From: Psoroptes ovis
Taxonomy: Eukaryota; Arthropoda; Arachnida; Sarcoptiformes; Psoroptidae
Length of the DNA stretch: 64,000 nucleotides
Assembly (NCBI GenBank): GCA_002943765.1
Contig: PQWQ01000013.1
Span: 620,001-684,000, forward strand
Reading direction: 5' to 3'
Both the position numbers and the translations under genes were made by a program. Positions 14,701-25,965 of the stretch are shown piece after piece. Within the stretch, counting starts at the first letter, position 1. The number at the start of each line of letters is the position of its first letter. Under the pieces are notes generated by a model, which had not been told where the DNA came from, did no database searches, and was given only the letters and a program-made list of their open reading frames with translations.

Positions 14701-17700
14701 TATGATATTCAATGAATAAATGAATGATGAAAAACGATTAGAATCATGGTTTTTGCTTTTGGCTTTTGCTTTTTGTGGTAGAATTGTGAAGGAATTTTTT
14801 CAGATTCTCCAAAATATTCATTTTTTTTTTCGTTCGTTTTTTCTAGTTTAGTTTCAATCCATTCATTATCTGTATGTACGAGATGTATGTGTGAATCTTC
14901 ATTGTACATTGAATGTATGAATCGAATGACCACCAACTGTCACATGCATATACTTTCATTTTATTGCTGATTTTCTAGTGTTTGTCTGTATGTGCGTTTT
15001 AGGGAATAGGAAGTCGAACCAGAATTTTTTTTACCCCAAGAATTACCATGGAAAACGAAAAAAAAACTTTCCTTTTTTCTCCTTCTTCTTTACTTGTTCA
15101 TATATGTATTTCATTTTGAAAGTTTGTAATGCATCATTTAACACATTTTGTATTACTTTTATATCTGTCTGTGTTTGTGTGTTTAGTGTGTGTATGTGTG
15201 TTTATTCCATCGGAAATGAACGTTTATTCAATCGTATAGATATTAGAGAGTTTTTTCTTATGAAAATATTATTATTATGATTATCATGAAACCAAATATA
15301 AGACAAAAAGAAAGGACAAAGTTTTCTTTTCTATTTTTTTTTATTTATTTGTTCAAAATAGACCAAAGAAAAAAAGGGAAAGACAAATAAAATTTTATTA
15401 AACATCATAACATTCAATATAAAGTGTATTTTACAGATTATTTAACTTTTGAAAACCCAAATTGTTTTTTCTTATGTTGTTCTGTTTTTTCTACAATAAT
15501 AATTATATTTAATAATAAATGGATGAAATGATCAGAAAAATTGTTTTGAAAAAAATCAAATGAAATTCAATTATTTTTCATTTTTTCATTCCTCTTCTAA
15601 GGTTTATTGGATTGGACCGATTGCTGGTGCAGTGATTGCAGCAATAATTTATGAATTTATATTCAATACAACAAGACGTGGTTTATCAAATGTTTCTACG
15701 TTAAATAATTATAACAGCCATCAGCATCAGCAGCAGCAACAAAATTTACAATTTCAATTACAACAACAACAACAATTGGCACAATATCATCATAATCAAT
15801 CAACTTATTTACATCATCGTCCAGGTACACTTGGTGGTGGTATCGGTGGCACTGGTATTGCTAGTGTTGGCGGTGGTGGTGGTGGTAAATCATCATTTTT
15901 TCAAGATCATTTTGATTTTGATCTTGAACGTGGTAAGTTTTTTTTTTAATTTGATGATTGAAATATGACCTTTCAAAATGAACTACTGTACATCAACATG
16001 AAATATTGAAATGAAAAAATAAGAGAAAAAAACAACACAACATCATTTGATTAGAATCAAAGATATGAATTTTATCTTCATCATCATTATTAATATTTGT
16101 TGCTTATGATGCATACTAATAATAATAATGATGATAATATCTTTAATGATTCAAATAACTTGAATAAATTATTAGTATCAGTCATTTTTTCCATATTTTT
16201 TGATATGGTTACATCCATTTTTTCATTATTTCAATTTTTTTTCGTCTAATTTCATTTATATTTACCTACATAACATTCATTATTAAATGGAAATATGTAG
16301 GAAATAAATGGTGAATAATAAATGGTTTTTACTTCAAAACTTTACAATAATAATTTCACAGAAAAAAAGCATCCACATACGCACACACACAGACACATTT
16401 ATATTTTGAAAACGGAATAAATTTTCGACAAATGATTGATTGATTGATTGATTATTCTAATGATAAATTTCATTTTTTTTACATTTTGTTTCGCCTGGTT
16501 GTTTTCGTCCATGTTAATAGACGTTTGCACACACTTGCACACATATCATAACATATTTATGATATTAAATGAAATGAATGGTCGAATAGAAATATCTATC
16601 CATTCATGACCATTTGATTCGTATCAAAAATTACAAAACAAAAAATGATTAAACAGATGTAAATTTTTGTTTTATTTTTCTTGAATTAATTAAATGAAAA
16701 CAAGAAAAATGAACTAAATTATCATTGAAATATTTTTCTTTCTTTCTGTTTGATATTTTTGGTTCGTTGAATTTCCGTTTATCATTTTTTCCATGTTTTT
16801 TGCCCATTGTCCAATCATTGTGTAAATTAGTCATGATAACAATTTACCCAACAAGGCATAAATAAAAATTTATTTTCCATTTTAAAATTTACCCGAAACT
16901 AATTAAATTTAATTGAATCTTTTTTTATTTTTTGAATTTTTCACGAATGAAAACGAAAATTTGTAAAAAAACAATTTCATTCATTCATTCTTTTTTTCGT
17001 TTGATAATAAATTAATGCATTTTTATTTTTTCGAATGGCAAAATGTGATTTGAATGTTTAACAATTTGAAATAATTATTTTAGAAAAAATAGAATAATCG
17101 TTAAATATCTTGTTTCAAATTAAACGAACCAACAATAACTGATAATTGATGATTTTGTCAACAATCGGACCATGGACATACCAACGAAAAAACCCGTAGA
17201 TTTTTTTCTTTACTTTGGTCCATTGGTTCATCATGGGCAAAAAAAACGATATTAGATTAGGTCAACGATGAAAAAAATTGATCTTCCATCATTTGTGTTC
17301 ATGTTTTTTCTTGGTAATAATTGCAAAAAATGATTATTATCATAATAACCAAATAACAATTATGATTACGATGATGATGATGGTCAATAAATGGATCAAC
17401 GACGACGATGATGATGATGAATGCCCATCATTATTATTATCGTCATTATAATCATAATTATTATTATCATAATCATTATCACCCGAATTTCATTAAATGT
17501 TGATAATGATGATGGTAGCTGAACTCTCTCTGTATTTGACTGGTAGCTGGGTTATTAGTACAGAAACAATTTTGTATAATTGTTTCGGCAGCAAAATTTA
17601 AATGAATGAATTATTTTTTAAGCAAATTCTTTTGATAATTTCTGTATTTCTACCGGAATTTTTCCATTTTTCTACTTTCATTCATTGCTTAATTCCCTGC

Positions 17701-20700
17701 CAGCATCGTGCAATTGAGAAATGATTCGCAAAATTTATGTGAATTTTATTCATTTTGCTACAATTTTGCTCAAAAGCAGCAAATCTTCAAATGAAATACA
17801 AATTTGTCTGCCTAAGAATTACATTGAAGAAAAATAAATGCTTCTGTTTCACATAAGAAGAGAATATATTAGCATAAATATTCAATTCAAAGAAGAAAAA
17901 AATGAAGAAAATTATGAAATTATATCGCAAAATAATTGAATGAATGTTGGATGTAAAAAATATTTTCAAAAAAAAAGTTTATAAATTCACTGTCATTGTG
18001 AATCATTCACCGATGATTATTATTATCATTATCATCATCATCGTTAGATTATATAATGATGGCTGAATTTCTTGATAATCTTTGCTCATAATTTTCATTT
18101 AATCATCATCATTATTATTATTATTAAAAAATGAAAAAATTTTTCAAAAAATATGAATATTATAATTATCTTAATATACGATGATGATGATGCATATAAT
18201 CATTATTATATTGTAATTATCTTCACATAGATAAGAATTAGTTCATATTTTAGTTTCGGTGCTTCCCAACATGAATATGCAGGTTTCAAGATGAATTTTA
18301 GAAAAATTTTCAATCTAAAATTTGAAAAATTTTTTTTGCAGTGATTTTCGAAAGAACAAACATTTCAATTGAATTAGATTCGTTGATTCAATGTTAAATT
18401 TGGAATTATTTCATATGAGCATCTTATTCATTCATAAATTTCAAATTTACTTTCGATCCATCATTAAAATGGACATTGATTTTTTTTTTCAAATAATTCC
18501 TCTCATATATTCGTCTCAAAAAATTTTAAATTCCAGTAAAAAAATCAAAATTGATGATGCAGGTCATTGAAATTCTAATTTATCGATGATAATAATAATA
18601 ATAATCATAATTTTCAAGTGGATTTGTTTGAATTTCAAAAATTTTTAAATTCAAAACCAAATAATAAAATGAAATAAAATCCTCAAACGTGTTCTTTCAT
18701 TAGATTTCTATTACGTAAAATGTCTCGGTGTTTAGACAATATATGAGTGTTTGTAGTGTATACAAAAAAAATGTTTTGAAATGTTTATCTTTAGGATGAT
18801 GAACTTTGACCAAAAAAAGTAGATAAATACATGTGAAAAAATATATGGAGAAATATATGAATATAAATATGCTTTCATAGATATAAGTGATCATATTTTT
18901 TTTGCAAATCTTGCCAACACAATCACATTTAATTTGAATTTTGAATCGAAAAATAATATTGAATAAAGTTTTTTCTGGTTAAATTTTGAAGAATAAAAAT
19001 GATTTTCAAGATGAATTGAAATCCGATTATCATCAAATATTATATAATCATTATTATTATCATTCTAGATGCAAAAGATTAAATTTTACCATCTCACTCT
19101 TACCATTATTATTTTAACAATTTTTCATTTATGAATCTTAAGTTTTCTTCGGAAAAAAATTCATTTTCCTACCATCGAAATAATAATGATAAAATGAATT
19201 TTTATTTTCTTAAAATTCAAAATTGAATTTAAAATTTAAGAAAATTCCTAAGAAACAGAAAAAATTGATTAAATTTCATTTTTCTCTCTTCGTTTTATCA
19301 ATTATCTTCCACTTGGAAATTTTTGAAAAAATTGAAAAAATAAAAGAACAAGAATTCTTTGATACTTTGAAATTCTATTCAATATTTCAAGTGAATATTT
19401 GTGGTAAATTTTCTTTATTCCATATCAAAGAATTCCTTTCTTTTCAAGAGATGAAATAATAATATTTCACAAATCATCAAAATGGAAAAGATCTAAGATT
19501 ATCATTGTTTTGTCATTGTCGTTGTTGTTGTCATCATCTTCGCATTACAATAAACATATCGAATTCAAATTGAATTTTAAATTGAATTTTCTATTATTTT
19601 TATTTCTCATTCGTTAAGTATCTGAAATAAAATTATCATCAAAAGAATGGAAATGTTTGAATATTTCAGAGAAATTCTAAATTATATTTTTCCATATTTT
19701 TTTTTCTCTGCGTCTCCGGTACTAAATTGTCAAATTGAATTGAAGAATTCCCTTCTAGAATCCATTTTTTGTTGTATCAAAAAAGAGAAATGGTTTTATG
19801 CATGTTTGCATCTTTGAAAGTGCAAACTTTCGATGCCAGAAAAAAAGAGAAAAAAATGTCAAAAATTTTGATTCAAATTTCTTAAACTCTATTCTCTTTT
19901 CAAATAATTCACATGGGCATTCACATGAGTTTTCATATGATCAAATGTTCTGAAGATAATATAAATTTTATTTCTTTTGTACATTACAACATATTCATAT
20001 CCAGATTTTATTCTGCCACAGTAACGACAAAATGATATCAAAAAGTGATTATGATACATTGCATCCAATTTATCCGTATGTTCGTACATATTTATTATCG
20101 TTTCAAATAAATAAGAAAATCAAAAATAAAAGAAGAATATATCATCATAATTTTAATACAATTTTTTATTTAGTAAAAGTAACTTGCAGAGTATATTTCT
20201 TCATTTTTTTGTATTTCAATAATAATGAAAATAAATTCAATGATTTTTTATTTCTTCAAAAATTTCCATCTGTTTTCAACTGAAAAAGATGAAAATTTTC
20301 AAAATTTTTCCAACAATCAGAATGTGAAAACTTCACGATTCTTCATATATTCTTGTTTGTTTCACATACAATTGAATGTAACAAACAAAATTGAATTTCA
20401 AAAACAAAATTCTTCAGTATTTTGTTCTATTAGTACTACTTCATCACATTTCAATTCAATTTATTTTTATGTAAAAAATGAAAAAGAAAAAAATATTTAT
20501 TTGAATCATATTTTATTGGCTACTTTTCGTCAGTTGATTGCTTGTTTTCAGTTTTCAATTCATTTTTCCTATGCCATTAAATTTCATTTCAAAAACAACA
20601 GCAACAACAGTGTGATGATATGTGAATAACATCAAAAATGGAAAGAATAAAAATAAAGAACCAATATTTCTAAATTCAATGGAAAATTGAGAGTAAAAAT

Positions 20701-22445
20701 TTCAAAAAGATTTCGAATTCAAATTTTGAAACGAAATTCTCGAAAAAAATCTATCCTATTACCGATCCATTAGCAATTCTTCTTATTTCGCAAGGTTATT
20801 CTTTTTTGTCGATCGAAGAGAATTCTGTAAAATTTTACGAAGTACAAATATTTTAGCTTATTTCATACAGAAAAAAAAATCAAATCATCATTTGAAAGAA
20901 TGTAAAATTTTTTCGATATTTTTTTTCGTTTTCACATTATCATTTGTCAATTTAAAAATCTTTTCAAGTTTTTTAATTTTATTCGAAAAAGACTCTTATT
21001 CAATGGCAAATGAAATGAAATTTTTTCATTATGAAATTAGAGTGACAATCGTTTTTTTTTTTTCAGTAAAAATTAGCAAACAAAACTGCTTATTTTTTCA
21101 TTATTTTCATTATTTGAAATTTTGCAATTGTTCTCATTCAATGTGTGCATTTTTCCATCCATCCATCCATACAACTGTGTGTTGTATTGTCGTTTTTTTG
21201 CTGTAAGCTACCGTTTTTTTTTCTTTTCATTTGAACATTATTCGGTTTGATTGTGATAAGATTAATTAATTATTGAATTTTAAATTAGTTTTTTCTTCCA
21301 TTTTCAAATATTATTATTATTATTCATATAAAAACCTTGCTATTTAACAATTTTTTTTAATTCTTTTTGTTGATCATGATTATGTAAAGGTTTTGCATTA
21401 ATTTTTTTTGCAGTTGGCAAATTGAAAATTTACTTTTTTCAATTAGATTTAAATTCATTCATGTAATAAACATAATAATACTGATGATAAATAAATGAAT
21501 AAATATTCAAATCCGATTATCTATCAATTTGCCTCTATTTTCATTTTTTTTCTATTTGTATTTGGCCATATAAAATGATCATTTCAATTGTCTACCATTT
21601 TTTATTATTTTGATGTTGTGTACAGTGTTTTTGCTTGAAAAAATGTTTCGATTATGATGAAAAATACAATTTTATTATCTCATTTAAACATTTCGTTTCG
21701 CTTTGCCAATTTCGATTAATTTTTTTTTTGCAATTTTTTATTTATTTAAATCACAGATTCTAATGTTGATGATGATTATGAAGATCCTGAATTAACATCA
21801 GCCGTTATCACTGTTAATAATAATAATAATAATAAAATGACAACAATATCTAATCATACTAAATTATTTCAAAATGTTAATAATAATAATGCATCAATGA
21901 TTGGTGGAAGTGTTACATGTTCAACATCGGCAGCGTCATCTGGTTCATCGTCTGGACATTCACGTTCTAATCATACACAACATTCAATTGTATCTGTACA
22001 TGGTAACAATAATAATAATAATAGTAATGGTACATTTGAATCATATCGTCCAATGATTGGTCCATTCGGTTCAACTGGATCGACTGGTGTTATCAATGAA
22101 CAGCAACAACAACAACAATCAACGACAATATCAGAAATATCACCACAAATATATAATGAGCCAACCAATGGCTCAAATTATTACCAATCAGCATCTGATC
22201 GAAGTACTGCAAATAATAGTGGTGGAAGTAATAACAATAATAGTAATAATGCTGCTCAATCATCATTTTTTCATTCCATTCATCATCATCAACAACAAGC
22301 AAATAGACCAACAATAAATCATTTCGTACCGAATACATTGCGATCATCGATAACAACCACAACAACTGCATCAACAACAAATCGTCAATTTAATTTTGAT
22401 CCACAACAACAACAACAGCCAACGATAACTGGTCCTAAATTTTAA
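5489..22445 (+). CDS. Big-brain-like aquaporin (MIP family), C-terminal half, four exons
   Basis: Membrane channel of the major intrinsic protein family; the long low-complexity tail points to the arthropod big brain branch, whose fly member acts in Notch-dependent neurogenesis and conducts cations. Visible exons are 5489-5729, 14018-14098, 15602-15932 and 21757-22445; all junctions are GT-AG and phases agree (0, 0, 1), giving 446 residues up to the stop. They encode TM4, TM5, the second NPA loop (GASMNPARTLGPAFV, with the selectivity-filter arginine right after NPA), TM6 (VYWIGPIAGAVIAAIIYEFIF) and a cytoplasmic tail of about 310 residues rich in Gln, Asn, Gly, Ser and Thr. The N-terminal half (TM1-3 and the first NPA box) is not in the window; the first exon begins with one base of a split codon, so at least one exon lies to the left. 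Big brain rather than an ordinary aquaporin is an inference from tail length and wording around NPA. Confidence 0.9.
7808..7887. mobile_element. 80-bp mariner-type palindromic MITE
   Basis: Two 32-bp arms (7808-7839 and 7856-7887) match in 29 of 32 positions, separated by 16 bases. They contain GTTGTCCCATAAG and TCTTGCCGTTTTTT. TA dinucleotides flank the element at 7806-7807 and 7888-7889, the target duplication used by Tc1/mariner transposases. The arms end TTAAGTTG and TCAGGTTG, which is the style of mariner termini in the irritans group. There is no room for a transposase, so this is a non-autonomous element mobilised in trans. Two of the three arm mismatches would be G:U in RNA, so a transcript could fold into a long hairpin. 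Confidence 0.8.
12326..12466 (-). CDS. Possible 46-residue membrane micro-ORF in aquaporin intron 1
   Basis: A short minus-strand frame with a good start context (ACAATGG) reads MVIKEETQRKLQNLKQINFI, then a hydrophobic segment of about 20 residues and a TGA stop. The polar helix followed by a single membrane span looks protein-like, and the local base composition is less repetitive than its surroundings. However, frames of this length arise often by chance in DNA this rich in A/T, and I see no splice sites, promoter or polyadenylation signal that would confirm a gene. I do not recognise it. Confidence 0.2.
   Translation of the reverse strand: MVIKEETQRKLQNLKQINFILELVGAISLFIFVFSFFCLTNILHNV
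14018..14098 (+). CDS. Aquaporin exon with the second NPA box
   Basis: An 81-nt exon, phase 0 at both ends, bounded by acceptor catctag and donor GTATGT. It encodes 27 residues beginning LPASGASMNPARTLGPAFVM and ending in WQHHW. This is the most conserved stretch of the MIP family: the second NPA hemipore helix followed by the Arg of the aromatic/arginine filter. The exon is too short to stand out as an ORF and overlaps a longer, meaningless minus-strand frame. A run of 22 T starts ten bases after the donor. Confidence 0.95.
14099..15601 (+). other. Aquaporin intron 2 (1503 nt)
   Basis: Lies between the NPA exon and the TM6 exon. Near its 5' end it has a T22 run (14109-14130) and an A21 run (14219-14239) that could pair. 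Open frames in it, such as 14978-15280, are T-rich and show no family resemblance. Confidence 0.8.
14109..14130. repeat. T22 run just after the NPA exon donor
   Basis: Twenty-two T beginning ten bases inside aquaporin intron 2. An A21 run at 14219-14239 faces it, 88 bases away. Confidence 0.85.
15602..15932 (+). CDS. Aquaporin exon with TM6 and start of tail
   Basis: Acceptor cttctaag ends at 15601; donor G|GTAAGT follows 15932 and leaves phase 1. The first 21 residues (VYWIGPIAGAVIAAIIYEFI) are TM6, joined in frame to the preceding WQHHW exactly as in other MIP proteins. A short basic stop-transfer (TTRRG) follows, then a cytoplasmic tail with two polyglutamine runs, His residues and a Gly-rich stretch ending KSSFFQDHFDFDLERG. 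The frame upstream of the acceptor is open back to 15560 but belongs to the intron. Confidence 0.93.
15933..21756 (+). other. Aquaporin intron 3 (5824 nt)
   Basis: Joins the phase-1 donor after TM6 to the phase-matching acceptor of the terminal exon. It contains GATT repeats at about 16434-16455 and a minus-strand frame at 19889-20089 with a few Cys/His residues that I treat only as a curiosity. No exon between the two could be recognised. Confidence 0.75.
21757..22445 (+). CDS. Aquaporin terminal exon, Asn/Gln/Ser-rich cytoplasmic tail
   Basis: Acceptor aaatcacag ends at 21756; two bases complete the Asp codon split from the previous exon, and the frame then runs DSNVDDDYEDPELTSAVITV into an Asn run and on to TAA at 22443-22445. 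The exon adds 228 residues, almost all low complexity (poly-Asn, poly-Gln, Ser/Thr/His), with a short conserved-looking acidic segment at its start. It carries most of the tail thought to distinguish big brain from water-channel aquaporins. An ATG at 21837 lies inside the exon and is not a start. Confidence 0.88.
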
Positions 22446-22450
22446 TAATG

Positions 22451-22456
22451 AATAAA
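22451..22456 (+). promoter_or_regulatory. Candidate polyadenylation signal of the aquaporin gene
   Basis: AATAAA lies five bases after the aquaporin stop codon. Further AATAAA copies at about 22646, 22812 and 22855 could be the signals actually used, so the 3' end is not fixed by sequence alone. A perfect 8-bp hairpin with a 6-base loop stands at 22573-22594, inside any longer 3' UTR. Confidence 0.35.
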
Positions 22457-25400
22457 ATATTTCATAAATTTTTATTCAAAAATAGAGATTATATAAATTA
22501 TTTTTATAATTGTAAATATATTCAAAAAAAAAGCCATATGAATATGCTGTGCACATTTTATTATCAGTTGAAAAAAATCGCCCAAACGATTTTTCTTAGT
22601 CGACCAATTTCATCTTAAATTATTATTATTATTATTTCCAATGTAAATAAAACTACAACAATAATAATAATGATCACAACTTCTACCAATTGTAACTCTT
22701 TACATCCAATTTTTTATTTATATTATCATTTGTAAATATGATGAAAAGGATATTTTCATCAAAATTTTCTGGTCCACACACACATTCACACAACTTTTTG
22801 CTATTGATATAAATAAAAGAAACAAAATAGATTTAACATTTTAACCATTTTAAAAATAAAGTGTAAATTAATTAAAAATCAATTCAATAAGTTTCAATAA
22901 GATCATAAAACCAAAATCGATTCGGATGAAAGGACGAAGAAAAAATAATCATAAAATATTGAAACATTGAAATTTATCCATTTTGGCACTAAATTTCACA
23001 GTCGATTCACATATTAATTTCAACGTTATTGGAGATTAAATAATATATGTTTATTCACCATTTCATTCTATTTAAATCGAAATTCAATCGATTCCAATTT
23101 TCAATTTTTATTTTATGACTTTTTATTATTATTTTAACATTTATTGGCTAAAGTTCGTTTGAATATCGTCATCATTGCTGTTGCTGCTGCTTTCATTGTT
23201 TCAAAATTAAAATGAAAATGAATGTTTCAATGAATTTAAATGAATTAAAAGAGTGAAAAAAGTGTATTCTTTTTTCTTTTTTCTCAGAAATTATTCAAAG
23301 GATCAAATGATTCAATTCAAGGAATGAATGAATGAATAAAAAAATGAATTACCAAAGCAATGGAATTCTTAAAAGATTCAAAATTTCAAATAAGAAAAAA
23401 AAACTTATAAATTTAAGGATTCAAATCTTTAAATTTTTATATTTTCTTTCGATTCTTCTGCCCTTGCACAATTCATTTTGTTTATTTCATTTCATTTCAC
23501 AAAAATTTTTATTTTCTTGATTCATTCACTAAATTCAATGTTTATTGATGCGTATAACTAATAATAATAACGATAATAACAAAGTGAGATTTCAAGTTTT
23601 TATTTTTTTATATTTCATTGTTTTTAAGGAATGAAACATTTTTTGGACTCTCAATAATCAAAAGCAAAGTAAAATTTATTTTATTAAAATTGGATCCAAA
23701 AGAAAATGAATCGATATGCCAAATTTAAACATAGTGAAAGGATGGAACATGAAAATTATCAAATTCACTTGGAATCATCAATGAATATTAAAATCAAGGA
23801 AAAATGAAAACGAAAAAAAACTCAATTTATATTTTCATGTTTCAATCTTCTGAAACATTTGATGTGATAAAATTAAACAATGTAAAATGATAATAAAAAA
23901 TTCTGAACTGTTTTTTTCGTTTAATTCCTATTATTATCATCATTTTTATTGGTGCAATCACATTGGAAGTCTCCAATGATTTAAATAACCAATGAAAACC
24001 ATAATAAAGAAGCAGCAACAGCAACAACGACAATTGTGGATAAATTGATCCAAGAAAAGTGAGAAATGATCTAAATAACTATGATGATAGTAGCAGCAAA
24101 TATATTATATGATTATCGCCTCATTTAAATATTGGAATTGAATTTTTATTTTTTCATAGTTTTAGGTTTTCAATGTTTTGATTTTTTTTCCATTTTTTGA
24201 ATTTGAAGTCAAAGTCAAAATACAAAATAAAAATTGAATCAACTTGTATCAAATTGCTATGGATGATTGAACTTTTGGAAACTTTGAATTTTTCATTTTT
24301 CTCGTTTTATCCGATCCCTTCACTTCTCAATTTAGATGGCTTTCAAATTTTCACTCGTTCATTTCTTTTCAATGAAAGAATTTCTAAAATTTTCTTATGA
24401 TTTTTTTTATTTTCATTATTTTTGGACAAAATTAAATTATAAAAAAATAATAATTTGTCAGAATTTTTTTTCCAAAATTTTCCACAACAACCGACCAACC
24501 GGACCCCATATAAACAATATATGAAAAAATTCATTTTGTTGCTTGCTTTGATTGTTTTTATTTTTCATTTGTGTTTTGTTCGAAAGATATTTGTTTATTT
24601 TTTTTTAGAATTTTGAATTTGATTTACAATAAAAAATAATAATAACTGATTCTGAACAACAACATAAATGACGAGAAAAAAGATGAAAAAATATGAAATT
24701 TCAAATAATCATTCTTGTGGAAAGAATTGAAAAAGAAATTTTTCAAAAAAAAAAAAAAAATTCATTGTCAATTTCTACTTCTTTGTTACTGTTTGCTGTT
24801 TGGTATTGTTGATGATTATATGAAGATGATACGAATGTGTTATAAGATACATTTTTGTACGTTTTATTATTTTGTGCAATTATTATTTGGAAAATTGAAT
24901 TCATTTTTTGTTCGGAGAAAAAAATGAAAAATTTAATTACATATTGTTTGTACACGATGATGATGATGATGATCACAATGGTGGTGATGATGATGGCCAA
25001 GATGATGGCGAAAATGAGGACACTACGCCAAATGACAGGTAATAATTTTTTATTTTTCAATTTCCAAGTCCTTTTTTGATTGAAATTTGGCGCAAAAAAA
25101 ATTTCCAATTTTACTTTTCAACACCACTTTGTCTGCCATCTGATTTTTTAGAATAAAAATGACCAAATGATTTTCATTTTTTTTTTTTTGATGACAAATG
25201 ATGGCGCTAAAGTTAGAAATTTTGAATATTTTTTCTTGCTAAGGGTAATGGTAATGGTCATTAATCGATTTCAAAATTTATCGATAATGACATGAAATTA
25301 TCGGAATTTAGGCTTCTTGGGAAAATTAAAAATTGCCCAAAAAATCAGATCACAAAAATGATTTTTCGCTCCTTGCATTCATGCTATTGAAATTCTGTAA

Positions 25401-25920
25401 TTTGAAAAACAACATCAGCCAGACAAGACAATTTATGCTGAAATTATATGAATAATTTCGAGCGACGAAACTTCAAAAAAATCGCTTGCAGAATTAAAAA
25501 GCAAAAATTTGATAAATCGATGAATTCATTTTAAGCATAATTTTTAAATCAAATAAATTCAAATTTAAAATGAATTTCTGTGAATTGAAATCATCTGCAA
25601 TAGAATTATAATCAATAAGAATTGTTCAATTTATTACAAACTATGCAAAATGATAATTACAAAGAAACAAATAAACTTATTTATTTAATTATTTCGATTT
25701 TTTTCAATGAAATTTGACAACCTCGAAAACTTTTTTTCTTCTCTTTGATTGTCTTGAAAATTTGGGAATTATTTAAAACTTAATCTAACATTAATTTAAA
25801 CAAAACGAACGAGAACGAGAGAATGAAGTTTGCATTTCATGCACTTGATTAAACAAATTGAATTTTGCAGTTTATGCAAACTGTTATTCATGTAAAACTA
25901 TTGTTATTATTTTAGTAATT

Positions 25921-25965
25921 TCATCATCATCATCATCATTATTATTATTATTATTATCATCATTA
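25921..25965. repeat. CAT/TTA microsatellite
   Basis: Uninterrupted TCA triplets pass into ATT triplets and back to CAT, about 45 bases in all. It is one of the longer trinucleotide tracts in the window; tracts of the same kind are scattered throughout. Confidence 0.85.

Noticed and set aside
18248..18285. Possible extra aquaporin exon between TTTTAG and a donor-like CAG|GTTTCA
   Set aside because: The donor is poor and the downstream exon already joins in phase without it.
21971..22380. Other frames over the aquaporin terminal exon (Leu/Cys/Tyr runs)
   Set aside because: Shadows of the CAA/AAT triplet repeats in other frames.
24743..25108. 121-codon minus-strand frame with a poly-Ile membrane-like segment
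   Set aside because: The hydrophobic run is simply the GAT repeat read on the other strand.
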